Part shown: positions 55,312-63,586 of the stretch, one piece after another
Layout: every line of letters begins with the position of its first letter
How positions within the stretch are numbered: the first letter of the stretch is position 1
NCBI RefSeq assembly: GCF_051859345.1
Contig: NZ_JBHYFV010000008.1
Coordinates: 62,001-126,000 of the forward strand
Length of the DNA: 64,000 nt
DNA from: Marivita sp051859345
Lineage (GTDB): Bacteria; Pseudomonadota; Alphaproteobacteria; Rhodobacterales; Rhodobacteraceae
Reading direction: 5' to 3'
Notes under the pieces: model-generated
What the model was told of the DNA's origin: nothing
Seen by the model: the letters and a program-made list of their open reading frames with translations, nothing else
The model's database searches: none
Position numbers and translations under genes: made by a program

Positions 55312-56496
55312 TCAGATCCCGACGTCGATCATCGCTTTCGCCAGAATCGGCACCGAGTCCTTGTTCAGACCGGCGATATTCAACCGCGAATCCCCGACCA
55401 GATAGATCGCGTGCTCGTCACGCAGGCGGTCCACCTGCTCGGGCGTTGCCCCAAGCCGCGAGAACATACCGCGGTGCTGGGCGATGAAACCGAACCGATC
55501 GGACCCGGATAGGCGCTGCAATTCGCGCGCCAGCTGTTCGCGCAGCGCCAGCATCCCGGTGCGCATGTCTTCCAACTCTTTCTTCCACTCCGCGCGCAAG
55601 GCGTCGTCGCTCAGAACCATGGTCACAAGACGCGCGCCGTGATCCGGCGGGAAGGAAAAATTCTGCCGGTTCAGATAGGCCAATGTCCCCTGATTGAGCT
55701 TTTGTGCAGACGCGTTCTGCGACACCGCCATCAGCAGACCCGTGCGTTCCCGGTAGATGCCGAAATTCTTGGAACAGCTTGCCGCGATGATGGTCTCGGG
55801 AACGGACGACGCGATCAGTCGTGTCGCGGCCGCGTCTTCCTCAAGCCCGTCGCCAAAGCCCTGATAGGCGATATCGACCATCGGGGTTGCGCCGGTCTTG
55901 ATCAGCAAATCGACCAGCGCCTTCCATTCGGTCATGTTCAGGTTGGCACCCGTCGGGTTGTGACAGCAGCCATGCACCAGAACCACATCGCCCGGACCCG
56001 CCTGTGCGATATCGGCCATCATGCCGTCGAAATCGACGCCGCGGCTTTCGTCGTCGAAATAGCGATAGGGCACCATTTCCATGCCCATATGCTTGAGGAT
56101 CGACAGGTGGTTCGGCCATGTCGGATCGCTGACATACACCTTGGCGTTGGGGCTTGCCATCTTGACGAGATCAAAGCCCTGACGCACCGCACCGGTGCCA
56201 CCCGGCGTTGCCGCTGCGGCCACGTTTTCGCGCGGCACCGCGTCGCCCAGAACCATCGCGATCATCGCGTCGGCAAAGGCCGGATCACCCGCAAGGCCGG
56301 TATACGCCTTGGTGGTCTCCGCCTCCCACAACTGCTGTTCCGCGCTTTTGACGGCACCCATGATCGGCGTGTTGCCGGACGCGTCCTTGTAGACGCCGAC
56401 ACCGAGGTCGATCTTGGGATCGCGCGGATCCTCGCGGTAGGTTTGTACCAGCGCGAGGATCTTGTCTGCGGGTTGTTCCTTGAGGGTCTCGAACAT
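55312..56496 (-). CDS. Aromatic/aspartate-type aminotransferase (class I)
   Basis: 394 residues from the ATG at 56496, preceded by AGGAGA. PLP-binding features: GGTGAVRQGFDLV, HGCCHNPTGANL, VDIAYQGFGDG and the Schiff-base lysine in SCSKNFGIYRERTG, with the substrate-binding Arg in VGDSRLNIAGL. Length and motifs fit the AspC/TyrB branch, transferring amino groups between aspartate or aromatic amino acids and 2-oxoglutarate. The start overlaps the upstream sulfurtransferase stop by one base (TGATG). Confidence 0.92.
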   Translation of the reverse strand: MFETLKEQPADKILALVQTYREDPRDPKIDLGVGVYKDASGNTPIMGAVKSAEQQLWEAETTKAYTGLAGDPAFADAMIAMVLGDAVPRENVAAAATPGGTGAVRQGFDLVKMASPNAKVYVSDPTWPNHLSILKHMGMEMVPYRYFDDESRGVDFDGMMADIAQAGPGDVVLVHGCCHNPTGANLNMTEWKALVDLLIKTGATPMVDIAYQGFGDGLEEDAAATRLIASSVPETIIAASCSKNFGIYRERTGLLMAVSQNASAQKLNQGTLAYLNRQNFSFPPDHGARLVTMVLSDDALRAEWKKELEDMRTGMLALREQLARELQRLSGSDRFGFIAQHRGMFSRLGATPEQVDRLRDEHAIYLVGDSRLNIAGLNKDSVPILAKAMIDVGI

Positions 56497-57353
56497 CAAT
56501 TGTCTCCTGTGGCCACGGGTACGGTGGGGAACATCCCCCATTCGGACCACGAGCCGTCGTAAAGGGAATGGTCATCCTTGCCCATGCGCGCCATGGCCAG
56601 CGACAGGATCGCCGCCGTCACACCAGAGCCGCAGGTGGTGATGGCTGGTTTGGACAGATCGACGCCCGCCGCCTCGAAAATCGCGCGGGTCTCCTGGGGC
56701 GATTTCATTGTCTGGTCGGCGTTCAGCAGGCTGGAATAATGCACGTTCTTCGATCCGGGGATGTGCCCGCCGCGCATGCCGGGCCGGGGTTCGGGGTCTT
56801 CGCCCCGGAACCGCCCCGGCGAGCGCGCGTCGATGATTTCCTGATCGCGCAGCTTGGACGCGGCGGCGACCTGTGTCACGTCCTTGACCAGATGCGCCTG
56901 ACGCCGGACGGTCATGTGACGGTCCCGAACGATTGGCGGCAGGTCTTCGAGATCGCGTCCTTCGGCCACCCATTTGGGCAGGCCACCATCCAGCACGGCC
57001 ACATCGTTCTGACCCATCAGCTTGAACATCCACCACACACGCGCTGCGGAAAACAGGCCAGCCCCGTCATAGACGACAACCTGATGACCGTCGCCCACAC
57101 CCATCGCCCGCAGGCGCGACATGAACTTTTCGATCGGTGGGGCCATATGCGGCAGGTCAGAGCGGCTGTCGGAAATATCGTCGATGTCGAAAAACCGTGC
57201 GCCCGGAATATGCCCAGCAGCGTATTCCGATTTCGCATCCCGTTGGCTGCCCGGCATATACATCGACGCATCCAGAATGCGCAGATCAGGATCGCGCATA
57301 TGAGAGGCAAGCCAATCCGTCGAAACAAGTGTTTTAGGGTCGTCCTGTGCCAT
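56496..57353 (-). CDS. Rhodanese-type sulfurtransferase (3-mercaptopyruvate/thiosulfate)
   Basis: 285 residues from the ATG at 57353; 57389 is an alternative. Two rhodanese domains are present: the first with EYAAGHIPGARFFDIDD, the second with the active-site loop TTCGSGVTAAI. The CGSGVTA loop is typical of 3-mercaptopyruvate sulfurtransferases. Coupled to the aminotransferase downstream, which fits a cysteine-to-mercaptopyruvate-to-sulfane route, though the aminotransferase substrate is not established. Confidence 0.9.
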   Translation of the reverse strand: MAQDDPKTLVSTDWLASHMRDPDLRILDASMYMPGSQRDAKSEYAAGHIPGARFFDIDDISDSRSDLPHMAPPIEKFMSRLRAMGVGDGHQVVVYDGAGLFSAARVWWMFKLMGQNDVAVLDGGLPKWVAEGRDLEDLPPIVRDRHMTVRRQAHLVKDVTQVAAASKLRDQEIIDARSPGRFRGEDPEPRPGMRGGHIPGSKNVHYSSLLNADQTMKSPQETRAIFEAAGVDLSKPAITTCGSGVTAAILSLAMARMGKDDHSLYDGSWSEWGMFPTVPVATGDN

Positions 57354-57437
57354 ATCTGTCGCCACATCTGGAAAAGGTCGGTTCTGCATAGAACCCAGAC
57401 GTCCGACTCGCAAGCGATTGACCACTGCGCGGGTCAC

Positions 57438-57453
57438 GATGCGTCAACGCATC
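57438..57453. repeat. 16-bp palindrome after smpB
   Basis: GATGCGT-CA-ACGCATC, a 7-bp-arm inverted repeat, 34 bp beyond the smpB stop. It matches 45349-45364 except for one base and has the core TGCGTC-ACGCA also in the 9892-9913 palindrome. Confidence 0.5.
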
Positions 57454-57487
57454 ATCGACGTTACGCCAACGAAATGTCGCCCCGGAC

Positions 57488-57961
57488 TTAGCCCGCGTTC
57501 TTGAGAAGGCGCTGTTTCTGGCGACTCCAATCGCGCTTCGCCTCGGTTTCGCGCTTGTCGTGGTTCTTCTTGCCCTTGGCGATGCCAAGCTTCATCTTCA
57601 CAATGCCCTTGTGATTGAAATAGAGCACCAGCGGAACAAGCGTCATCCCCTTGCGCTGGGTCTCGTTCCAGAGCTTGGCCAGTTCCTTGCGCGACACCAG
57701 AAGCTTGCGCCGACGTCTTTCCTCGTGCGGGAACATCGCGCGGTTGTAGGGCGCGATATACGAATTCACCAGCCACAGTTCGCCATCTTCGACGGCGGCA
57801 TAACATTCGGTGATGTTCGCACTGTTCTCGCGCAGGGATTTCACTTCGGATCCTTGCAGGATGATGCCCGCTTCCAGATCATCCTCGATGGCATAGTCGA
57901 ACCGCGCGCGACGGTTGTCGGCGATCACCTTGTAGTTCGGATTGTCCTTCGGCTTTGCCAT
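57488..57961 (-). CDS. smpB: SsrA-binding protein
   Basis: 157 residues. SmpB motifs: YKVIADNRRARFDY, LQGSEVKSLRENSANI, YIAPYNRAMFPHEERRRRK and the basic C-terminal GIAKGKKNHDKRETEAKRD tail. It binds tmRNA and brings it to stalled ribosomes for trans-translation. The ssrA gene itself is not in this window. Confidence 0.96.
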   Translation of the reverse strand: MAKPKDNPNYKVIADNRRARFDYAIEDDLEAGIILQGSEVKSLRENSANITECYAAVEDGELWLVNSYIAPYNRAMFPHEERRRRKLLVSRKELAKLWNETQRKGMTLVPLVLYFNHKGIVKMKLGIAKGKKNHDKRETEAKRDWSRQKQRLLKNAG

Positions 57962-58066
57962 CGCTGCGGCCTCCTTTGCCCGCGAGGCCTCAGATATAGG
58001 CAGTTATCGCATATTTGAAACCGCAATTTTGGCTATTTGTTCCGAACTCTGGCCCATCGGCATGCA

Positions 58067-58094
58067 AAAGGGCGCACCTTGCGATGCGCCCTTT
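58067..58094 (-). terminator. Rho-independent terminator of the symporter gene
   Basis: AAAGGGCGCA and TGCGCCCTTT form a 10-bp stem with an eight-base loop. Read on the minus strand it ends CCCTTTTG, 16 bp after the symporter stop. Confidence 0.8.
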
Positions 58095-58110
58095 CCCCAA
58101 GAAGATCAGG

Positions 58111-59655
58111 TCACTGGAACTTCTTGATCTCACCCGACTTGAGACGCGACCAATAGCTGTTCAGTTCGCGCTTCACGATCGGCATCAGCACATAGAGACC
58201 GAGGATGTTGACCACCGCCATGGCAAAGATCGCCGCATCCGAGAAGTCGATCACCGGGCCAAGGCTGGCTGCGGCGCCGATCACGACGAACAGGCAGAAG
58301 ATGATCTTGAAGATCAGTTCCTGCGTTTTGCTTTCCCCGAAAAGGTAGGTCCAGGCCTTGAGGCCGTAATAGGACCACGAGATCATCGTGGAGAAGGCAA
58401 ACAGGATCACCGCCAGCGCCAGAATATACTTGAAGCCGCCAATGGAGGACGAGAACGCTGCCGATGTCAGCGCGACACCTGACGTATCTCCAACGGTCCG
58501 GATCGCAGTGCCTGCCTCGTTCAAGACGTAGTTGCCGGTTTCCGGATCCGAGATCAGCTGACCGGTGATGATGATCACAAGCGCCGTCATGGTGCAAACC
58601 ACCACTGTGTCGATCAGCGGTTCAAGCAAGGACACGAAGCCTTCGGTGATCGGCTCTTTCGTGCGGACCGCAGAGTGTGCAATCGCAGCCGACCCGACAC
58701 CCGCCTCGTTCGAGAACGCTGCACGCCGGAAGCCCTGGATCAGTGCCCCGACAAAGCCACCCGCGACACCCAGACCGGTAAAGGCGCCCGCAAAGATTTG
58801 CCCGAAGGCCCAACCGATCATGTCATAGTTCATCAGGATGATGATCAGCGCGGTGCCGACATAGATCACCCCCATGATCGGAACGACCTTTTCCGTCACT
58901 CGCGCGATGGACTTGATCCCGCCGACGATCACCGCAAACACGATGCCCGCGAAGACCACGCCGGTGATCCAGCCCGGATAGGGACCAAAGACGTTGGTCA
59001 GCTGTGCATGCGCCTGATTGGACTGAAACATGTTGCCGCCGCCCAGAGCACCAAGGATACAGAAGATCGAGAACATGACCGCAAGGAACCGACCGCCCGG
59101 CATGCCGCGTTCGGCAAAACCCTTGGTCAGGTAATACATCGGGCCACCCGAGACCTTGCCGTTGGGGTATTCGTTGCGGTATTTCACACCCAGCGTACAT
59201 TCGGTGAATTTCGACGCCATGCCCAGAAGCCCGGCAAGGATCATCCAGAACGTCGCCCCCGGACCACCGATCCCGATGGCCACCGCCACACCGGCGATGT
59301 TGCCAAGACCCACTGTCCCCGACAGCGCCGTGGCCAGGGCCTGAAAGTGGCTGACTTCGCCCGCATCCTCGGGGTCGGAATAGTCACCCTTGACCAGCGC
59401 GATGGCGTGACCGAAGGCGCGAAACTGGATCACTCCGAAATAGACCGTAAAGATCGTCGCCGCAGCGACCAGCCAGCCGACGATCCAGGGAAAGTTCGTC
59501 CCCGGAAAATTGCTGAAGATCAGCGTGACGAACCAGCCGGTCGAGCTTGCGAAGATGCCGTTGATGGTTTCATCAATCGACTGGGCAGAGGCCGAAAGCG
59601 CGGCCAGAAACGTGAAACATGCGGCCAGAACCGCTGTTGGAACAAGACGTGTCAT
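58111..59655 (-). CDS. Sodium:alanine symporter (AGCS family)
   Basis: 514 residues with a signal-peptide-like first helix (LVPTAVLAACFTFLAALSA) and about ten more membrane helices. AGCS motifs include ATALSGTVGLGNIAGVAVAIG, GGPGATFWMILAGLLGM, KFTECTLGVKYR and KVSGGPMYYL. It imports small neutral amino acids such as alanine or glycine with Na+. A universal stress protein gene lies 20 bp upstream in the same transcript. Confidence 0.93.
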   Translation of the reverse strand: MTRLVPTAVLAACFTFLAALSASAQSIDETINGIFASSTGWFVTLIFSNFPGTNFPWIVGWLVAAATIFTVYFGVIQFRAFGHAIALVKGDYSDPEDAGEVSHFQALATALSGTVGLGNIAGVAVAIGIGGPGATFWMILAGLLGMASKFTECTLGVKYRNEYPNGKVSGGPMYYLTKGFAERGMPGGRFLAVMFSIFCILGALGGGNMFQSNQAHAQLTNVFGPYPGWITGVVFAGIVFAVIVGGIKSIARVTEKVVPIMGVIYVGTALIIILMNYDMIGWAFGQIFAGAFTGLGVAGGFVGALIQGFRRAAFSNEAGVGSAAIAHSAVRTKEPITEGFVSLLEPLIDTVVVCTMTALVIIITGQLISDPETGNYVLNEAGTAIRTVGDTSGVALTSAAFSSSIGGFKYILALAVILFAFSTMISWSYYGLKAWTYLFGESKTQELIFKIIFCLFVVIGAAASLGPVIDFSDAAIFAMAVVNILGLYVLMPIVKRELNSYWSRLKSGEIKKFQ

Positions 59656-59675
59656 CTATGAATTTCCCTATGCGG

Positions 59676-60110
59676 TTATGGTACAATTGTGCAGGGCACC
59701 GGGGCGATCTGGACCAGTGATCCTGCCACAGAGCCGAAAACGCGACTCGACAACCCGCCGTCGCCATCCCGGCCAATGACCATCTGGGTGGCGCCTTCTT
59801 TCTCGGCGACATCGCACAGTGTCTTGGCAACGTGACCGTATTTGATCTTGGTCTCGACCGGCACACCAGCCGCGCTGATCGTGGCCTTCAGCGGCGACAT
59901 CAAGGCCGTTTCCGCGCGATCAAGCTCTTCTGCGCGACGGGCATGACGCTCTTCAAGTTCTTCCGGCGTCAAGAAGGAATACGGCGACCATTCCAGCACA
60001 TGCACAACAAGAACGCTGCCACCCTGTGCTTTGGCCCGCGACACAGCGAAATCAAGCGCACGCTTGGAAACGTCGCTGCCGTCATAACCAACGACAAATT
60101 TCTCAGACAT
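59676..60110 (-). CDS. Universal stress protein (UspA family), ATP-binding type
   Basis: 144 residues. N-terminal VVGYDGSDVSKRALDFAV and the C-terminal ATP motif G-x2-G-x9-G-S in GRDGDGGLSSRVFGSVAGSL are intact, so it should bind ATP. Its gene is 20 bp upstream of the AGCS symporter, an arrangement like TeaD next to TRAP transporters, where the Usp tunes uptake. A regulatory role is inference. Confidence 0.92.
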   Translation of the reverse strand: MSEKFVVGYDGSDVSKRALDFAVSRAKAQGGSVLVVHVLEWSPYSFLTPEELEERHARRAEELDRAETALMSPLKATISAAGVPVETKIKYGHVAKTLCDVAEKEGATQMVIGRDGDGGLSSRVFGSVAGSLVQIAPVPCTIVP

Positions 60111-60413
60111 ACTGTCCCCCTTTTTGGAGTTGTTCCCGGTCTCAACGCCGGTCTGTTTACGCTATCACCTTCCGTAAAGGCAGTTTGCCCGAAATCATCG
60201 CTCAGACACGCCATATGGCGTAAATATGCCCGCCAGATAAACCAAATCGCCCCGAATTCCGCAGATTCGCAGAATCTTTCATCGGGCAACCACCCCCCAA
60301 TCCAACGTCTGCACTGACTGGGTGCGCAACGCTGTCGCAGAGGCGGGGAAAGTTGATTCGATGATCTATCTTAGATTTCGACAGAAACATTTGCCTTCTT
60401 CGGATCGGTTATC
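60111..60413. promoter_or_regulatory. Divergent promoter region between usp and cydA
   Basis: 303 bp with no convincing gene. It holds a perfect 14-bp palindrome ACGCCAT/ATGGCGT (60208-60221) and an imperfect direct repeat GCAGATTC-GCAGAATC near 60260. I found no full FNR-type TTGAT-N4-ATCAA site, which might have been expected before a cytochrome bd operon. Regulatory meaning unknown. Confidence 0.5.
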
Positions 60414-61799
60414 ATGGACACACTTCTCCTCTCGCGCATTCAGTTCGGTGCAAATATTTCGTTCCACATCCTGTTCCCGACCATCACCATCGCGTTGGGA
60501 TGGGTGCTCTTGTTTTTCAAACTGCGCTTCAGCCGCACGGGTGATCAGAAGTGGGGCGATGCCTATCGCTTCTGGGTCAAGGTGTTCGCGCTCAGCTTTG
60601 CGATGGGTGTGGTGTCGGGGATTACCATGTCGTTCCAGTTCGGCACCAACTGGCCCGGCTTCATGGAAAGCGTCGGCAATATCGCAGGACCGCTTCTTGC
60701 GTACGAGGTGATGACCGCATTCTTCCTCGAAGCGGTGTTTCTCGGCATCATGCTGTTCGGGATGTCCCGTGTTCCAGGTTGGTTGCATACGTTGTCCACG
60801 TTCCTCGTGGCCTTCGGCACAACCATGTCGGCCTTCTGGATCCTGGTTCTCAACAGCTGGATGCACACACCCGCCGGGTTCGAAATGCGTGATGGCGTGG
60901 CCTTCGCGACCGATTGGTGGGCGATCATCTTCAACCCGTCGATGCCCTATCGCCTTGTTCACATGCTGCTGGCCTCCGGCCTGACCGTTGCGTTCCTGCT
61001 GGCGGGCCTGAGCGCGTTTCGCTGGCTGATCGGGGATCGGTCAAATGGTGTTCGGGCGACCCTGAAAACCGGCATGACCATCGGAGCAATCCTGATCCCG
61101 TTGCAAATTCTGGCTGGGGATTTTCACGGCCTGAACACACTGGAGCATCAGCCGCAGAAAGTGGCGGCAATGGAGGGCAACTGGGAAACAGGGCCAAACG
61201 TGCCGCTGGTCCTTTTCGGTATTCCGAACGAGGAGACGCGTTCGACCGACTTTGAAATCGCGATTCCGAACGGGGCGTCCTTGATCCTCAAACACTCGGC
61301 GGATGGCGTTGTTCCCGGTCTCAACGATTTCGTTCTCGAAGATGGCACCGTGCAGCATCCACCCGTGGCCCCGGTCTTCTTCAGCTTCCGCATCATGGTG
61401 GCAACCGGCATGGCAATGCTGCTGCTCAGCTGGACAGCCGTATTCTTCATGGCGCGCAAGCGGCGCGGCGTCGAAGGCCTGCCCAAGCCACTGCTCTGGG
61501 CGATGGTGCCGATGGCCTTTTCGGGCTGGGTCGCCACGCTTGCCGGCTGGTACACCACCGAGATCGGCCGTCAGCCGTGGCTGGTGCAAGGTGTGCTGGC
61601 CACCGAAGCGGCGGTGGCCGATGTGCCCGCACCGATGGTGGCAACAACCTTGATTGTCTACCTCGCCATCTACGCGACCTTGCTGGCGGCCTATATCGGC
61701 GTGCTGTTCTACCTTGCCCGGAAAGCTGCAAGAGGCGAACCGCTGGGCCCCCGTATTCCGGTTGCCCAAGAGGCCGCCCCCACTGTCGCTGCGGAGTAA
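60414..61799 (+). CDS. cydA: Cytochrome bd-type ubiquinol oxidase subunit I (short Q-loop)
   Basis: 461 residues with about nine membrane helices. Heme ligands visible: His18 in ANISFHILFPT for heme b595, His in RLVHMLLASG and Met in FRIMVATGM for heme b558, plus the proton-path Glu residues in EVMTAFFLEAVFLG. The quinol-binding Q-loop is short (GDFHGLNTLEHQPQKVAAMEG), so the protein resembles cyanide-insensitive oxidase CioA rather than the longer E. coli CydA. It oxidises ubiquinol and reduces oxygen to water. Followed by cydB 3 bp later. Confidence 0.94.
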   Translation: MDTLLLSRIQFGANISFHILFPTITIALGWVLLFFKLRFSRTGDQKWGDAYRFWVKVFALSFAMGVVSGITMSFQFGTNWPGFMESVGNIAGPLLAYEVMTAFFLEAVFLGIMLFGMSRVPGWLHTLSTFLVAFGTTMSAFWILVLNSWMHTPAGFEMRDGVAFATDWWAIIFNPSMPYRLVHMLLASGLTVAFLLAGLSAFRWLIGDRSNGVRATLKTGMTIGAILIPLQILAGDFHGLNTLEHQPQKVAAMEGNWETGPNVPLVLFGIPNEETRSTDFEIAIPNGASLILKHSADGVVPGLNDFVLEDGTVQHPPVAPVFFSFRIMVATGMAMLLLSWTAVFFMARKRRGVEGLPKPLLWAMVPMAFSGWVATLAGWYTTEIGRQPWLVQGVLATEAAVADVPAPMVATTLIVYLAIYATLLAAYIGVLFYLARKAARGEPLGPRIPVAQEAAPTVAAE

Positions 61800-61802
61800 G
61801 CC

Positions 61803-62813
61803 ATGACCCTGTTCGGAGATCCCGCCACATGGCTCCCCCTCGCATTTGCGGCGTTGCTCGGAGTGTCCATTCTTATCTACGTTGTTCTTGATGGCTTTGA
61901 CCTTGGCGTCGGAGTTCTTTTCCCCTTTGCGGACAAGGACGAGAAAGACCGCATGATCGCCTCGATCGGACCATTCTGGGACGCCAATGAAACGTGGCTG
62001 GTGCTGGCCATCGGCATCCTGCTTGTGGCTTTCCCCACCGCGCATGGCACCATACTGACAGCGCTCTACCTGCCCGTTGCGGTGATGCTGATCGGCCTCA
62101 TCCTGCGCGGCGTGTCATTCGAGTTCCGCGTCAAGGCACCGGCCCGTCACAAGACTGCGTGGGATCGGGCATTTTATATTGGGTCGATGATGACGGCGCT
62201 TAGCCAAGGGTACATGTTGGGCATGTATATCATGGGTCTGGTTGTAACCCCGTTCACCTTGGTCTTTTCAGCCCTGACAGCCGTGTTCCTGACCGTCGCC
62301 TATTCGTTTATCGGGGCGACGTGGCTGATCCTGAAGACCGAAGGCGCGTTGCAGCTCAAGGCGGTAAAATGGTCGAAAGGCGGTATATGGGGTGTCGTAC
62401 TTGGCCTTGGTGCGATTTCCATTGCATCCCCGCTGGTCAGTCCGCGCATCTTTGACAAATGGTTCTCGATGCCCGAGTTTTTCTTACTGATGCCGCTGCC
62501 GCTCATGTCCGGCGTGCTGATTGTCCTGCTGTGGCTTGCCTTGCGCAGACTGCCGACCAGCGACGACAGCTTTGCATGGTTTCCATTTGCTGCAACCATC
62601 GTCTTGTTTGTGCTGGGGTTCTTCGGGATGGCCTATTCGTTCTATCCGTTCATCGTGCCGGATCAGCTCACCATCTACGAGGCCGCAAGCGCGCCTGAAA
62701 GCCTGTTCATCATCCTGATCGGGACGCTTTTCGTGCTGCCGATGATCCTTGGCTATACCGCGCTTGCCTACACTGTGTTCCGTGGCAAGGCGACGACACT
62801 CAGCTACGAATAG
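61803..62813 (+). CDS. cydB: Cytochrome bd-type ubiquinol oxidase subunit II
   Basis: 336 residues, about eight helices. Subunit II motifs: VVLDGFDLGVGVLFPF at the start, FWDANETWLVLAIGILLVAFP, and LRGVSFEFRVKA. It pairs with CydA in the membrane. No cydX-like micro-ORF follows, and no cydDC genes are present. Its 3' end overlaps the convergent phosphatase gene by 14 bp. Confidence 0.94.
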   Translation: MTLFGDPATWLPLAFAALLGVSILIYVVLDGFDLGVGVLFPFADKDEKDRMIASIGPFWDANETWLVLAIGILLVAFPTAHGTILTALYLPVAVMLIGLILRGVSFEFRVKAPARHKTAWDRAFYIGSMMTALSQGYMLGMYIMGLVVTPFTLVFSALTAVFLTVAYSFIGATWLILKTEGALQLKAVKWSKGGIWGVVLGLGAISIASPLVSPRIFDKWFSMPEFFLLMPLPLMSGVLIVLLWLALRRLPTSDDSFAWFPFAATIVLFVLGFFGMAYSFYPFIVPDQLTIYEAASAPESLFIILIGTLFVLPMILGYTALAYTVFRGKATTLSYE

Positions 62814-63537
62814 GAATCCGCGCGCGGCCCTTGGAGCTCAGCCGAAACACCTCATCGCCTTCGAAAACGGCAACGGTCAGCGGGTGCCCATAGCCGGCGC
62901 CCGTGTCCAGATTGATCCGGTTCGAAAACAGCTCGGGCTCGTCTACGGGTGTGTGGCCGTGAACAATCAGTGCTCCGTGATCCCGCTTGTCGGCATGAAA
63001 TTCCTGACGAATCCAGAGCAGGTCATTCTCGTCCTGCTGATCAAACGGCACACCGGGCCGCACACCGGCATGGGCAAAGAACAACCCGTCTTCCTCGTGG
63101 GACGTCTTCAAACCACGCAAGAACGTCTTGTGCGACTCCGGCACAACCTTGTGCAGCAACTCGGCAAGCTCTGTCTGGCGAATACGCTCGGGTAGATAAA
63201 CATCATAAGACGCAATCGTCTCGGTTCCGCCAATCGCCTTGTCAAACCAATGATACCCGACGAGCAAATGGGGGTCATTGCGCGGACCGGCGGGATCGAG
63301 AAACCATTCGAAAAAGCGGTCATGATTGCCCTTCAGGCATGTCCAGTTCCGTCCCGCAGACTGCCCGGACACAAGTGTCTCGATGACTCCCCGGCTGTCA
63401 GGTCCACGGTCGACATAGTCTCCGACAAAAACGATGCGCGCGTCGGCTCCGCCATCGGCCTCGACCCAGGCCAATCCCTCTTGAAGCATGCCCAACTGGC
63501 CGTGAATGTCACCAAATGCGTAAAGAGCGCGTGTCAT
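62800..63537 (-). CDS. PP1-like serine/threonine phosphatase / metallophosphoesterase
   Basis: 245 residues from the ATG at 63537. The calcineurin-like metal-binding motifs are in order: FGDIHGQ, VGDYVDRGPDS, LKGNHD and IVHGHTP. This set matches the bacterial PrpA/PrpB phage-lambda-type protein phosphatases. No signal peptide. It ends inside the last codons of cydB. Confidence 0.88.
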   Translation of the reverse strand: MTRALYAFGDIHGQLGMLQEGLAWVEADGGADARIVFVGDYVDRGPDSRGVIETLVSGQSAGRNWTCLKGNHDRFFEWFLDPAGPRNDPHLLVGYHWFDKAIGGTETIASYDVYLPERIRQTELAELLHKVVPESHKTFLRGLKTSHEEDGLFFAHAGVRPGVPFDQQDENDLLWIRQEFHADKRDHGALIVHGHTPVDEPELFSNRINLDTGAGYGHPLTVAVFEGDEVFRLSSKGRARIPIRS

Positions 63538-63586
63538 ACGCGCTCTTTCGCATGGCTTATTGTGAGGCGCAATCAGGCTCTCCGGC

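Noticed and set aside
60111..60413. Possible FNR-type site before cydA
   Set aside because: A TTGAT half-site near 60355 lacks the ATCAA partner at the right spacing.
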